Below, piece after piece: positions 39,579 through 47,049 of a DNA stretch of 62,096 nucleotides (position 1 is its first letter; each line of letters opens with the position of its first letter). Below the pieces are notes generated by a model. That model was not told the DNA's origin. It saw nothing but the letters and a program-made list of their open reading frames with translations, and ran no database searches. Made by a program: the position numbers and the translations under genes. Source of the DNA: Nitrosomonas sp. (GTDB lineage Bacteria; Pseudomonadota; Gammaproteobacteria; Burkholderiales; Nitrosomonadaceae); contig BQJA01000007.1 of the NCBI GenBank assembly GCA_021604405.1, positions 1-62,096 of the forward strand, read 5' to 3'.

Positions 39579-39961
39579 TTTATTAACTCCTAAAATCAAT
39601 GAGGTTTTATTAACGGCTTAGGTTACTATATGAGCACAAAAACATCCTGTTGCAGATTTTACCCTGCAAAAAGTGGATTGCTTTTAGACTGGTGGGCCGA
39701 CCTAAATAAAAGCGTATTTTAGCCTAAAACCACCACAATCAATTACTTGTTTAGTAATTGATTGATAACCATACGAATTATAAACAAATCATTTTACACA
39801 ATCATCCATCTGGATGAATAGTGTTGCGATACTGAGTATTGTCTTCTATTCTTCTCTGTGCTGTAGTTGAACTAAACGGCCTTTAATATGCTTTACTGAA
39901 GACAAACGGCTGTATTCATAAATCCTTATTATGCGGTTCTGTTAAAAGGCTTTTGAAATTC
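39579..39961. promoter_or_regulatory. Intergenic region with a perfect 12-bp inverted repeat
   Basis: Arms CAATCAATTACT (39736-39747) and AGTAATTGATTG (39753-39764) enclose a TGTTT loop. No T-run follows on either strand, so this is an operator or RNA structure rather than a classic terminator. It lies about 160 bases upstream of the small membrane protein start. The rest of the region shows no gene. Confidence 0.55.
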
Positions 39962-40516
39962 TCAATATGGTGCGGGTGGAGGGGTTCCTGGCGGTGGTGG
40001 CGGTGGCGGTGGCGAAGTTGTATATTCTGATGGGTTGTTAGAAGGCCTGCTATTATTGTTCTCAATTCCTGTAGAATCGCCCGTAATCTGACCTGCTACA
40101 GGAACCCGGTGACCTTTTGCGTACATGCATTGTATATAACTATTATCATAGCGTTGCTGACTGATGGAACTTGAGTCTCTGGCAGATCCTGATCCAACCA
40201 GTCCGCCACCCAAAAGGCCTGTGCCGGCACCAATTGCAGCACCTTCTCCGCCGCCAATGGCGACGCCGGCTATTGCACCAAGTGCAGATCCGATCGCTGC
40301 ACTCTCTATGCCACTGAACATGGACGATTGATTCGGTGTTTTTCCCTCTATTTGCTCATAAGCGTACTGCCTGCATTGGTTGTCATCAAAACGAAACTGA
40401 TCAAAGCTGACCCCTGAGCCGGGTAATGTCAGGACACTGGGTCCTGTTGGAACATTGACGCAAGCAGCAAGTATCAATGTGATGAGTAAAACGCATAACT
40501 TGGGCATAAGTAACAT
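39962..40516 (-). CDS. Glycine-zipper lipoprotein with polyproline tail (copy 2)
   Basis: Predicted lipoprotein with lipobox LILAAC and lipidated C19. A conserved segment follows (TLPGSGVSFDQFRFDDNQCRQYAYEQ), then a glycine-zipper membrane-inserting stretch with repeated GxxxG spacing (about 72-110). A second conserved block, YIQCMYAKGHRVPVAG, precedes a C-terminus ending in eight consecutive prolines and PPPAPY. ATG 40516 is chosen because AGAGGT precedes it and the signal peptide starts there (184 residues). It closely resembles the protein at 41124-41663. It lies 22 bases after the Tyr/Gly-rich gene at 40539, so the pair is co-transcribed. Function is unknown. Confidence 0.85.
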   Translation of the reverse strand: MLLMPKLCVLLITLILAACVNVPTGPSVLTLPGSGVSFDQFRFDDNQCRQYAYEQIEGKTPNQSSMFSGIESAAIGSALGAIAGVAIGGGEGAAIGAGTGLLGGGLVGSGSARDSSSISQQRYDNSYIQCMYAKGHRVPVAGQITGDSTGIENNNSRPSNNPSEYTTSPPPPPPPPGTPPPAPY

Positions 40517-40538
40517 GGTTACCTCTTTTATAGTTATT

Positions 40539-40910
40539 TTATTGGGCAGGTGGTTGCGGCGCGACTTGCAGCCAGCCCTCTGGACATTGCTTAACATAAG
40601 GGTAATAGCCTTCTGGGTTACGACAATAGTACCAAAAATAGTCTGGTGGTTGAGCAGGTCTCATTGTTTCCTTTTGGATGTAAACAGGCGGCTCTGAAGG
40701 GACAACAACGACCGGCGGATATGAATACATGGGTGGATAGAAGTAGGGATAACCGTATCCGTAATTCCGGAAACCATAACCACCGTAATAACCTGGATTA
40801 TAGTAACCCAGATTAAATCCAAAGCTATATCTGTTATACGACCAGACAGAGCTACTGGCTAATAATCCGGGCAGCACGATTGCCAGGCAGAAAAATATTG
40901 TCTTTTTCAT
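40539..40910 (-). CDS. Secreted Tyr/Gly-rich protein (copy 2)
   Basis: A 123-residue exported protein: signal peptide of about 24 residues, a Tyr/Gly/Pro-rich region (about 25-80), then a conserved C-terminal motif YYCRNPEGYYPYVKQCPEGW with two cysteines that could form a disulfide. It shares this tail and overall design with the protein at 41677-42243 but lacks that protein's Ser/His-rich N-terminal stretch and long YGYR repeat. The lipoprotein gene follows directly. The product is probably periplasmic or surface-associated; function is unknown. Confidence 0.8.
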   Translation of the reverse strand: MKKTIFFCLAIVLPGLLASSSVWSYNRYSFGFNLGYYNPGYYGGYGFRNYGYGYPYFYPPMYSYPPVVVVPSEPPVYIQKETMRPAQPPDYFWYYCRNPEGYYPYVKQCPEGWLQVAPQPPAQ

Positions 40911-41123
40911 ATGCGCTTTGCCCTGTGCATGATATTTCCAGGTGATTCATTTCCACGTAAAGGTTAATTCATTCACTAGCCGGGCCAATTCGTTCAAACA
41001 ATCTCCAAGCAGCAACACAGCGAAATTGATAGCGTAATTGTCCTCATCACCGCATCGCTGATAGCAGGTTATACATGGCGACCGCTTCTTTCTTTTGTGA
41101 ACAAACGTACCCTGCCACCTGTA

Positions 41124-41663
41124 TTATTGGGGCGGCGGTGGCGGATTTCCAGGGGGCGGCGGCGGCGGTGTAAATCCTGGCGGCGGTTTGGAAACGTTAC
41201 TGTTTTTTTGTCCAAGATCCTGATCACTTGTGATTTTACCCGCAACAGGAACCCGGTGACCTTGCGCATACATGCATTGAATGTAGCTCATGTCATAACG
41301 TTGCTGAGCAATATAACCTGAGGTCCTGGCAGACTCTGATCCAGCTACTCCGCCGGCTAAAAGACCTGTACCGGCACCGATCGCAGCACCTTCTCCTCCG
41401 CCAATTGCCGTGCCGGCTACTGCGCCAAGTCCTGCACCAACGGCCGCACTTTTAGCTCCGCTGGATGTCGCGGCTTGTTTAGGCACTTCTCCACCCACTT
41501 GCTGATAAGCATACTGCCTGCATTGATAATCATCGTATCGGAACTGTTCGAAGCCTTTGCCTGATCCAGGCAGGGCCATGACACTGGGGCCAGTCGGCAA
41601 ACTGACACAAGCAGTTAATGGAAAAACAATCAGCAGGGCACCTATTCTTGACGATGTTGACAT
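41124..41663 (-). CDS. Glycine-zipper lipoprotein with polyproline tail (copy 1)
   Basis: A 179-residue lipoprotein with lipobox PLTAC and C19. The motif ALPGSGKGFEQFRYDDYQCR follows, then a glycine zipper (AVGAGLGAVAGTAIGGGEGA and beyond), then YIQCMYAQGHRVPVAG and a proline-rich tail. ATG 41663 is preceded by AGAGGT. The same frame stays open much further upstream but only as a shadow of the Tyr/Gly-rich gene. It lies 13 bases after that gene. The glycine zipper suggests insertion into, or oligomerisation in, the outer membrane. Confidence 0.85.
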   Translation of the reverse strand: MSTSSRIGALLIVFPLTACVSLPTGPSVMALPGSGKGFEQFRYDDYQCRQYAYQQVGGEVPKQAATSSGAKSAAVGAGLGAVAGTAIGGGEGAAIGAGTGLLAGGVAGSESARTSGYIAQQRYDMSYIQCMYAQGHRVPVAGKITSDQDLGQKNSNVSKPPPGFTPPPPPPGNPPPPPQ

Positions 41664-41676
41664 ATTAAACCTCTTT

Positions 41677-42243
41677 TCAGTGTTGGACTGGCGGTTGTGG
41701 CGCAACCTGCAGCCACCCTTCCGGACATTTCTTAACATAAGGATAATAACCTTCTGGATTTCGGCAATAATGCCAGTAATTAGACTGTTTTTTGACTGTT
41801 TTAATTTCTTCCCGTTGAATATATACAATTGGTGCTGTAGAGGCGTTCCGTTGATAGTAAGACGGATAGCCATAAAAGGGTGGCCAGTAATAAGGGCGGT
41901 AACCATACGACCGATAACCATAGCCATAAGACCGATAGCCGTATGGACGATAACCATAAGAGCGATAGCCGTAATAACCTGGACTATAATAGCCAACATT
42001 AAATCCAAAATTATACCTGTTATGACGATGATGGCTATGGGTGCTTCTGAAGTGCCGCTGGCTGCCTCCAAAGCTGCGGGAAGTGCCTCTGAAATGGCGA
42101 GTCCCTCCACCAAAATGTCGGCCGCCACTGCTAACCCCGCTACTACCGCTCGTGGATGCTCCACCACCACGCGCTACAACCGGATCACTTATAATTAATC
42201 CAAGCAGGGCGGTTACCATACAAGCAAATATTAAGTTTTTCAT
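41677..42243 (-). CDS. Secreted Tyr/Gly/Ser-rich protein (copy 1)
   Basis: A 188-residue exported protein: signal peptide of about 24 residues (ending VVA), a Gly/Ser/His-rich stretch (25-72), a tyrosine-rich tandem repeat of YGYRSYGYRPYGYRS type (about 88-115), and the conserved tail with YCRNPEGYYPYVKKCPEGW. It is the longer relative of the protein at 40539. GAGAGCGCT lies just upstream of the ATG. It is the first gene of the duplicated four-gene block and is divergent from prk. Confidence 0.82.
   Translation of the reverse strand: MKNLIFACMVTALLGLIISDPVVARGGGASTSGSSGVSSGGRHFGGGTRHFRGTSRSFGGSQRHFRSTHSHHRHNRYNFGFNVGYYSPGYYGYRSYGYRPYGYRSYGYGYRSYGYRPYYWPPFYGYPSYYQRNASTAPIVYIQREEIKTVKKQSNYWHYCRNPEGYYPYVKKCPEGWLQVAPQPPVQH
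41896..41980 (-). repeat. Short tandem repeat within the Tyr/Gly-rich gene
   Basis: Degenerate units around CGATAACCATA (plus-strand reading) encode the YGYR(S/P) repeats. This kind of tract can change length by replication slippage. Confidence 0.7.
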
Positions 42244-42601
42244 AGCGCTCTCACCTAAATTAAGATTCTGAATTTGGGCGGGTAAAATGAAATTTATTAA
42301 CTTTTCAAATTATTCAGATAACCAATTTCTTATAGCCCAAAATACAGTAGTTTCCAATATTCTATAAATTTAAAGCTGAATGTAAGCTGAACAAAAGTTG
42401 CATACTGAAACGATCACCTGCCAAAAAAGGCCCGAAAGAAGGTATCATATCGCCAACTATGTCGCCGGTGAATGACAGGGAGATTGTTTCGAAACATCGC
42501 AATCAACCACGGCGAAGCCTTAAGGCGGTGTATTTTGCAAACCTGCAGGGTTGAAAAGTTTACATTTATTTTATTTTTTATTATCAAGCGGAGAATTCAA
42601 T
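42244..42601. promoter_or_regulatory. Divergent region upstream of prk, with an 11-bp-phased direct repeat
   Basis: Two perfect copies of AAGCTGAA (42373-42380 and 42384-42391) are spaced one helical turn apart, as in sites for activators that bind side by side. They lie about 210 bases before prk and about 130 before the Tyr/Gly-rich gene. A TTTACA at about 42559-42564 could be a -35 box for prk, but the -10 match is poor. No gene is seen. Confidence 0.4.
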
Positions 42602-43465
42602 ATGTCAGAAAAACACCCGGTTATTGCCGTTACAGGATCATCTGGTGCAGGCACGTCAACAGTAAAATCAAGCTTTGAACACATTTTTCGCCGTGAAAGA
42701 TTAACGGCTGCTGTGGTCGAAGGTGATAGCTTTCATCGTTATGATCGCGAATCAATGAAACAAGCTGTTGCCGATTCCGAAAAAAACAATGGACGTCCCA
42801 TCAGCCATTTTGGACCTGAAGCCAATGAATTTGAAAAGCTCGAAACGCTATTTAAAGAATATGGTGATACGGGTAGTGGGAAAACGCGTCTATATTTGCA
42901 TAATGAAGAAGAAGCACAACCATGGAATCAGAAACCGGGAACTTTTACACCATGGTCATCTATTCCACAAGGAACGGATTTGCTGTTTTATGAAGGGTTG
43001 CATGGCGGGGTAAAGAGTGACACCGCTGACGTTGCGAAATATGTTGATTTATTGGTCGGCGTGGTACCTATTGTGAACTTGGAATGGATCCAAAAAATAC
43101 ATCGTGACACCAGTGCGCGCGGCTATTCGCCAGAAGCGGTAACCCATACGATACTGCGCCGCATGCATGATTATGTCCATTACATTACACCTCAATTCTC
43201 GCGGACGCATATTAATTTTCAGCGAGTACCAATGGTTGATACGTCAAATCCATTCATTGCACGTGAAATTCCTACGCTGGATGAAAGTCTTGTGGTTATT
43301 CGGTTCCGAAACGCCGAAAAAGTCGATTTCGTGAATTTGCTGGCCATGATTCATGATTCTTTTATGTCCCGGCCAAATACCATTGTGGTGCCGGGTGGAA
43401 AAATGGGCATGGCGATGGAAGTGATCCTAACACCTTTGATTTTGGATATGATAGCCAAAAAGTAG
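42602..43465 (+). CDS. prkB: Phosphoribulokinase
   Basis: Phosphorylates ribulose 5-phosphate to ribulose 1,5-bisphosphate, the substrate of RuBisCO. It has the P-loop GSSGAGTST (12-20), then EGDSFHRYDR and the segment FYEGLHGGV. The length of 287 residues is that of the octameric proteobacterial form. ATG 42602 is preceded by GGAGA; the longer frame from 42551 lacks such support. No other Calvin-cycle gene is in the window. This gene is the best evidence for an autotroph. Confidence 0.95.
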   Translation: MSEKHPVIAVTGSSGAGTSTVKSSFEHIFRRERLTAAVVEGDSFHRYDRESMKQAVADSEKNNGRPISHFGPEANEFEKLETLFKEYGDTGSGKTRLYLHNEEEAQPWNQKPGTFTPWSSIPQGTDLLFYEGLHGGVKSDTADVAKYVDLLVGVVPIVNLEWIQKIHRDTSARGYSPEAVTHTILRRMHDYVHYITPQFSRTHINFQRVPMVDTSNPFIAREIPTLDESLVVIRFRNAEKVDFVNLLAMIHDSFMSRPNTIVVPGGKMGMAMEVILTPLILDMIAKK

Positions 43466-43563
43466 CCGGCACTATTTTCTTACATTTTTATGACCGCTGT
43501 GCGCTGCTGCCCATGAAACATACGCAACAAAATGCTGAGTCAGTCTTTATCATGAATTAATCC

Positions 43564-43585
43564 AGGACTGCTTCAGTCTTGTTTT
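43564..43585 (+). terminator. First terminator after prk
   Basis: A 7-bp stem with one G-T pair (AGGACTG 43564-43570, CAGTCTT 43574-43580) and a 3-nt loop are followed by G and four Ts. Confidence 0.6.
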
Positions 43586-43611
43586 AAACCTGTACACCCC
43601 ATCACTATGAT
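43583..43611 (+). promoter_or_regulatory. Candidate sigma-70 promoter of uvrD
   Basis: TTTAAA (43583-43588) and TATGAT (43606-43611) are spaced by exactly 17 bases. The -35 overlaps the T-run of the first terminator and the -10 lies in the second hairpin. Transcription would start near 43618, giving a leader of about 35 bases. Confidence 0.5.
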
Positions 43612-43635
43612 AATTTTCATAGTGATGGATTTTTT
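43600..43635 (+). terminator. Second hairpin with T-run after prk, overlapping the uvrD promoter
   Basis: A perfect 10-bp stem (CATCACTATG 43600-43609, CATAGTGATG 43618-43627) with an 8-nt loop is followed by GA and six Ts (43630-43635). As RNA it is an intrinsic terminator. As DNA it is a palindrome over the candidate uvrD -10 box and start site. Confidence 0.8.
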
Positions 43636-43652
43636 CGATATCCGTTTCATAC

Positions 43653-45875
43653 ATGTCCCCCCTATTAGCCGACCTTAATCCTAAGCAGCTTGAAGCAATT
43701 ACACTACCCCATCAATCAGCATTGGTATTGGCGGGTGCAGGAAGCGGCAAGACACGTGTATTAACCACGCGGATTGCCTATTTAATTCAGTCCGGGCAAA
43801 TGAGTCCGCATGGTATCTTGGCGGTAACTTTTACCAATAAAGCCGCGAAGGAAATGCTCACGCGAATTTCCGCTATGTTACCGGTCAGTACGCGTGGAAT
43901 GTGGGTCGGGACATTTCACGGGCTTTGCAACCGTATGTTGCGCGCACACTATCTGGAAGCTGGCCTACCTCAGGCTTTTCAGATCCTGGACATAGCAGAC
44001 CAGCTGGCAATGGTTAAACGTATCCTTAAAAGCTTGGCTGTCAATGATAAAGAATTTCCACCACGCCAGGTTCAATGGTTCATTAATAATGCAAAGGAGG
44101 AAGGACTGCGCGTCTCGCAGGTGGAAACTTACGATCGATTTACAAAAAACATGAGTGAATTTTACCGGGTTTATGAACAACAATGTAATAAGGAAGGCGT
44201 TGTCGATTTTCCCGAGCTACTGTTACGCTGCTATGAATTGCTAACGCACAATGAACTGCTGTGTAAACATTATTGTGACCGTTTTAGTCATATTTTGGTT
44301 GATGAATTCCAGGATACCAATCAATTGCAATACCGATGGCTCAAATTGTTGGCCGGGGCAGGTTCCAGTACATGTGCCGCAGTATTTGTAGTGGGTGATG
44401 ATGACCAAAGTATTTATGCATTTCGTGGCGCGGACACCGATAACATGAAGCGTTTCGAACATGATTTTAATATTTCCCATGTTATCAAACTGGAACAGAA
44501 TTATCGTTCCCACGGTAATATACTTAGTGCAGCAAATACGCTGATTCAGAACAATAGTGGGCGATTTGGTAAAAATTTATGGACTTCAGAGGGATGTGGC
44601 GAGCCGTTGCGGGTATATAACGCTAGCACCGATTTTGATGAAGCATCGTTCATTGTTGACGAGATAAAAACATTACATGCGGAAGGAATCGAATTATCTC
44701 AGATCGCATTGCTTTACCGTTCAAATGCACAATCCCGTGTCCTGGAACACAGTCTTTTTAATGCGTCTTTGCCATACCGGGTCTATGGCGGTATGCGTTT
44801 CTTTGAGCGCCAGGAGGTCAAACACGCATTAGCCTACTTACGGTTAATTGCCAATCCTGACGACGATAATGCTTTGTTACGGATTATTAATTTTCCGGCA
44901 CGGGGGATCGGCGCACGGAGTCTTGAGCAATTACAGGATATGGCGGGAAAGCAAGGCTGGAGTTTGTGGGCTGCTGCGCTGGAGAAATGCGGCAATGAAG
45001 CAACTTCGGTCGCGGAACCCGCTAAGACAACAAAAGGCATTGCCGGATTTGTATTACTTTTACAGGCAATGCGTCAGGACTGTGCTGCATTGCCGCTGCC
45101 TGAAATCGTTAAGACTATGCTGGCGCACAGCGGATTGATTGCGTATTATCAGAAAGAACGGGAAGGCGCGGACCGCTTGGAAAACCTAAATGAACTAATT
45201 AATGCTGCGACCAGCTTTGTGCATGAAGCTGAAGACGACAGTCTGATTGCCTTTCTTTCGCATGCGTCTCTTGAAGCTGGTGAACATCAGGCCGGAACCG
45301 GTCAGGATGCATTGCAACTCATGACCGTGCATTCTGCTAAAGGTCTGGAATTTCATAGTGTGTTTCTGAGCGGACTGGAAGAAGGTCTTTTTCCGCATGA
45401 AAATAGCCGTGATAATGATACAGGGCTGGAAGAAGAACGGCGTCTGATGTATGTAGCTATGACACGCGCACGGCGTCGTTTGTATCTCAGTTTTGCGCAA
45501 AGCCGCATGTTGCATGGTCAAACCCGGTACAACGTGCGGTCACGTTTTTTAGATGAAATCCCGGAAAACCTGAAAAAATGGCTGCAACCCGAACAAAAAA
45601 TGGCTATCAGTAATTTTGCTTCAGGTATGGAAAAACACTATCCATCACCTGCTCGACAGGTATCGGACTTTAGAGAACAGCAACCCCGCTTTGTCAATCA
45701 GAATTCGCAGGCAGGCCAGTGGCGGGTAGGACAGAATGTCCTGCATGCCAAGTTTGGCGCTGGCGTTATTGTGAGTTGTGAAGGCCAAGGGAGCGATGCA
45801 CGTGTCCAGGTGCGCTTTGATCGGGTTGGCATGAAGTGGCTATTGCTGGAGTTTGCCAAGTTAACACCGGTATAG
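43653..45875 (+). CDS. uvrD: DNA helicase II (UvrD/PcrA family)
   Basis: Superfamily 1A 3'-5' helicase for nucleotide excision and mismatch repair. Walker A is GAGSGKT (28-34). DEFQDTNQLQYRWL, GDDDQSIYAFRGA, TVHSAKGLEF and YVAMTRARRRLYLS are all intact. The C-terminal Tudor-like segment (VLHAKFGAGVIVS to the end) is typical of UvrD/PcrA and binds RNA polymerase in relatives. Length is 740 residues. No good Shine-Dalgarno precedes ATG 43653, but the N-terminus (LLADLNPKQLEAI) matches the family. No complete LexA box was found. Confidence 0.95.
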   Translation: MSPLLADLNPKQLEAITLPHQSALVLAGAGSGKTRVLTTRIAYLIQSGQMSPHGILAVTFTNKAAKEMLTRISAMLPVSTRGMWVGTFHGLCNRMLRAHYLEAGLPQAFQILDIADQLAMVKRILKSLAVNDKEFPPRQVQWFINNAKEEGLRVSQVETYDRFTKNMSEFYRVYEQQCNKEGVVDFPELLLRCYELLTHNELLCKHYCDRFSHILVDEFQDTNQLQYRWLKLLAGAGSSTCAAVFVVGDDDQSIYAFRGADTDNMKRFEHDFNISHVIKLEQNYRSHGNILSAANTLIQNNSGRFGKNLWTSEGCGEPLRVYNASTDFDEASFIVDEIKTLHAEGIELSQIALLYRSNAQSRVLEHSLFNASLPYRVYGGMRFFERQEVKHALAYLRLIANPDDDNALLRIINFPARGIGARSLEQLQDMAGKQGWSLWAAALEKCGNEATSVAEPAKTTKGIAGFVLLLQAMRQDCAALPLPEIVKTMLAHSGLIAYYQKEREGADRLENLNELINAATSFVHEAEDDSLIAFLSHASLEAGEHQAGTGQDALQLMTVHSAKGLEFHSVFLSGLEEGLFPHENSRDNDTGLEEERRLMYVAMTRARRRLYLSFAQSRMLHGQTRYNVRSRFLDEIPENLKKWLQPEQKMAISNFASGMEKHYPSPARQVSDFREQQPRFVNQNSQAGQWRVGQNVLHAKFGAGVIVSCEGQGSDARVQVRFDRVGMKWLLLEFAKLTPV

Positions 45876-45884
45876 TTCACACAT

Positions 45885-46787
45885 CTATGTGATATTATCC
45901 ACTCGTATTCTTTTCTTCCTTGTTAATGAAAACGCGATTTTTTTATCGTAATAGGCGGCCTCGTTGATGAAAACTGGATAAAACGATTCGTCTTCATGGT
46001 TAACCACAATTCTTCCATCAAATTTCTCGAATATTGGCGCGCCCTTTTCCAACGGTTTATAGTCCATGTCCTGTAATTCTTTATGAATAATAGCGTCAAT
46101 TTTTCCATCTGAGTCCAGTGGAAATTCAACCGCGCTGACATGTTCGTAAACGTCAACAGTACTTTCATAATATACATCCATCCCTTTGTTCTTTTTCTCT
46201 ATATACTCTAAGCAGGCCAAGGTGGCGTCATACGCCTGCAATAATATGTCATGACGAACAACACCATTTGGTATTGGCCCGACTTCAAGCGCAAAACCGT
46301 ATTTCGCCAAGGAGTTAAGAAACGGATGATCATTGTTGCCGGTATACGCTTCGGGCGGGATGTAATAAATGAAAACATTGGGTATTCGGGTACTTAGAAA
46401 TGACGCTAATTGCAAATTAAACATGTTGTTATTAACCAGAATGATCGAAACACCCATATTGGCTGTGGTCGAGTGAACGTCTATAATAAGATCTGTTTTG
46501 GAATTCTCTTTCGGTCCCAATACTTGGTTAATAACTTTCGCTCGATTTGCCTCATAGCTGTCTAACGAGTAATTTGCTAAATCCTCACTAAGAAAAGACC
46601 TGTTCAAATCGTAGTCGATATAACGAACCTTGTTTTGATAGGCTTTAGGGTTTGCAAGAAAAATCTTTAAATCAAACGTTAAATAGCGCAAAACTGGCAC
46701 TCTGTATTTCAAGAGGTTCAGTAAATACGGACCTGTGTATTCATTTCCATGCGTGCCGCCGACGATGGCGATTTTTTGTATTGTCAT
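45885..46787 (-). CDS. Aspartoacylase-type zinc deacylase (AspA/AstE family)
   Basis: Hydrolyses an N-acyl amino acid, N-acetylaspartate in the animal enzyme. The family residues are all visible: zinc ligands H13 and E16 in GGTHGNE, D60-L61-N62-R63, zinc ligand H105 in DVHSTTANMG, and the catalytic glutamate in ALEVGPIPNGVVR. The length of 300 residues fits the family. It is convergent with uvrD, with nine bases between the stops, and has no metabolic partner nearby, so the true substrate is unknown. Confidence 0.85.
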   Translation of the reverse strand: MTIQKIAIVGGTHGNEYTGPYLLNLLKYRVPVLRYLTFDLKIFLANPKAYQNKVRYIDYDLNRSFLSEDLANYSLDSYEANRAKVINQVLGPKENSKTDLIIDVHSTTANMGVSIILVNNNMFNLQLASFLSTRIPNVFIYYIPPEAYTGNNDHPFLNSLAKYGFALEVGPIPNGVVRHDILLQAYDATLACLEYIEKKNKGMDVYYESTVDVYEHVSAVEFPLDSDGKIDAIIHKELQDMDYKPLEKGAPIFEKFDGRIVVNHEDESFYPVFINEAAYYDKKIAFSLTRKKRIRVDNIT

Positions 46788-46929
46788 AGGATATTTCTTG
46801 GCACCGGGACGACCTGTTTGAATGGCAAAGGACGCGTGCTAACCGCAAGCCATTTCACAGCCGTATAGCCGCTCCGTTCCATACGAAAAGATCATGAATG
46901 GTATTCAGCGATTTTATACTATCTCGTGG

Positions 46930-47049
46930 TTACTGTGGCAACTCCGGAGGCAAGTCTCCTTCCACCTGTTCAAGCGGATCAAACGAACAATCAAGCCTTA
47001 TATTAAGGGAATCCGCGTCACCAAAATATACTGACCCGAGAACACAAGG
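46930..47049 (-). other. In-frame continuation of the unknown protein beyond a TGA
   Basis: Reading the minus strand from the TGA of the 47050-48360 gene, the same frame stays open for 39 codons until TAA at 46930-46932. The encoded peptide (starting PCVLGSVYFGDADSLNIR) is acidic and protein-like. It may be the original C-terminus, cut off by a nonsense mutation, or a readthrough extension. The TGA is followed by C, a context that favours readthrough. Confidence 0.4.

Noticed and set aside
43589..43611. LexA box before uvrD starting at CTGT
   Set aside because: Only the first half CTGTAC is present; the matching ACAG half is missing.
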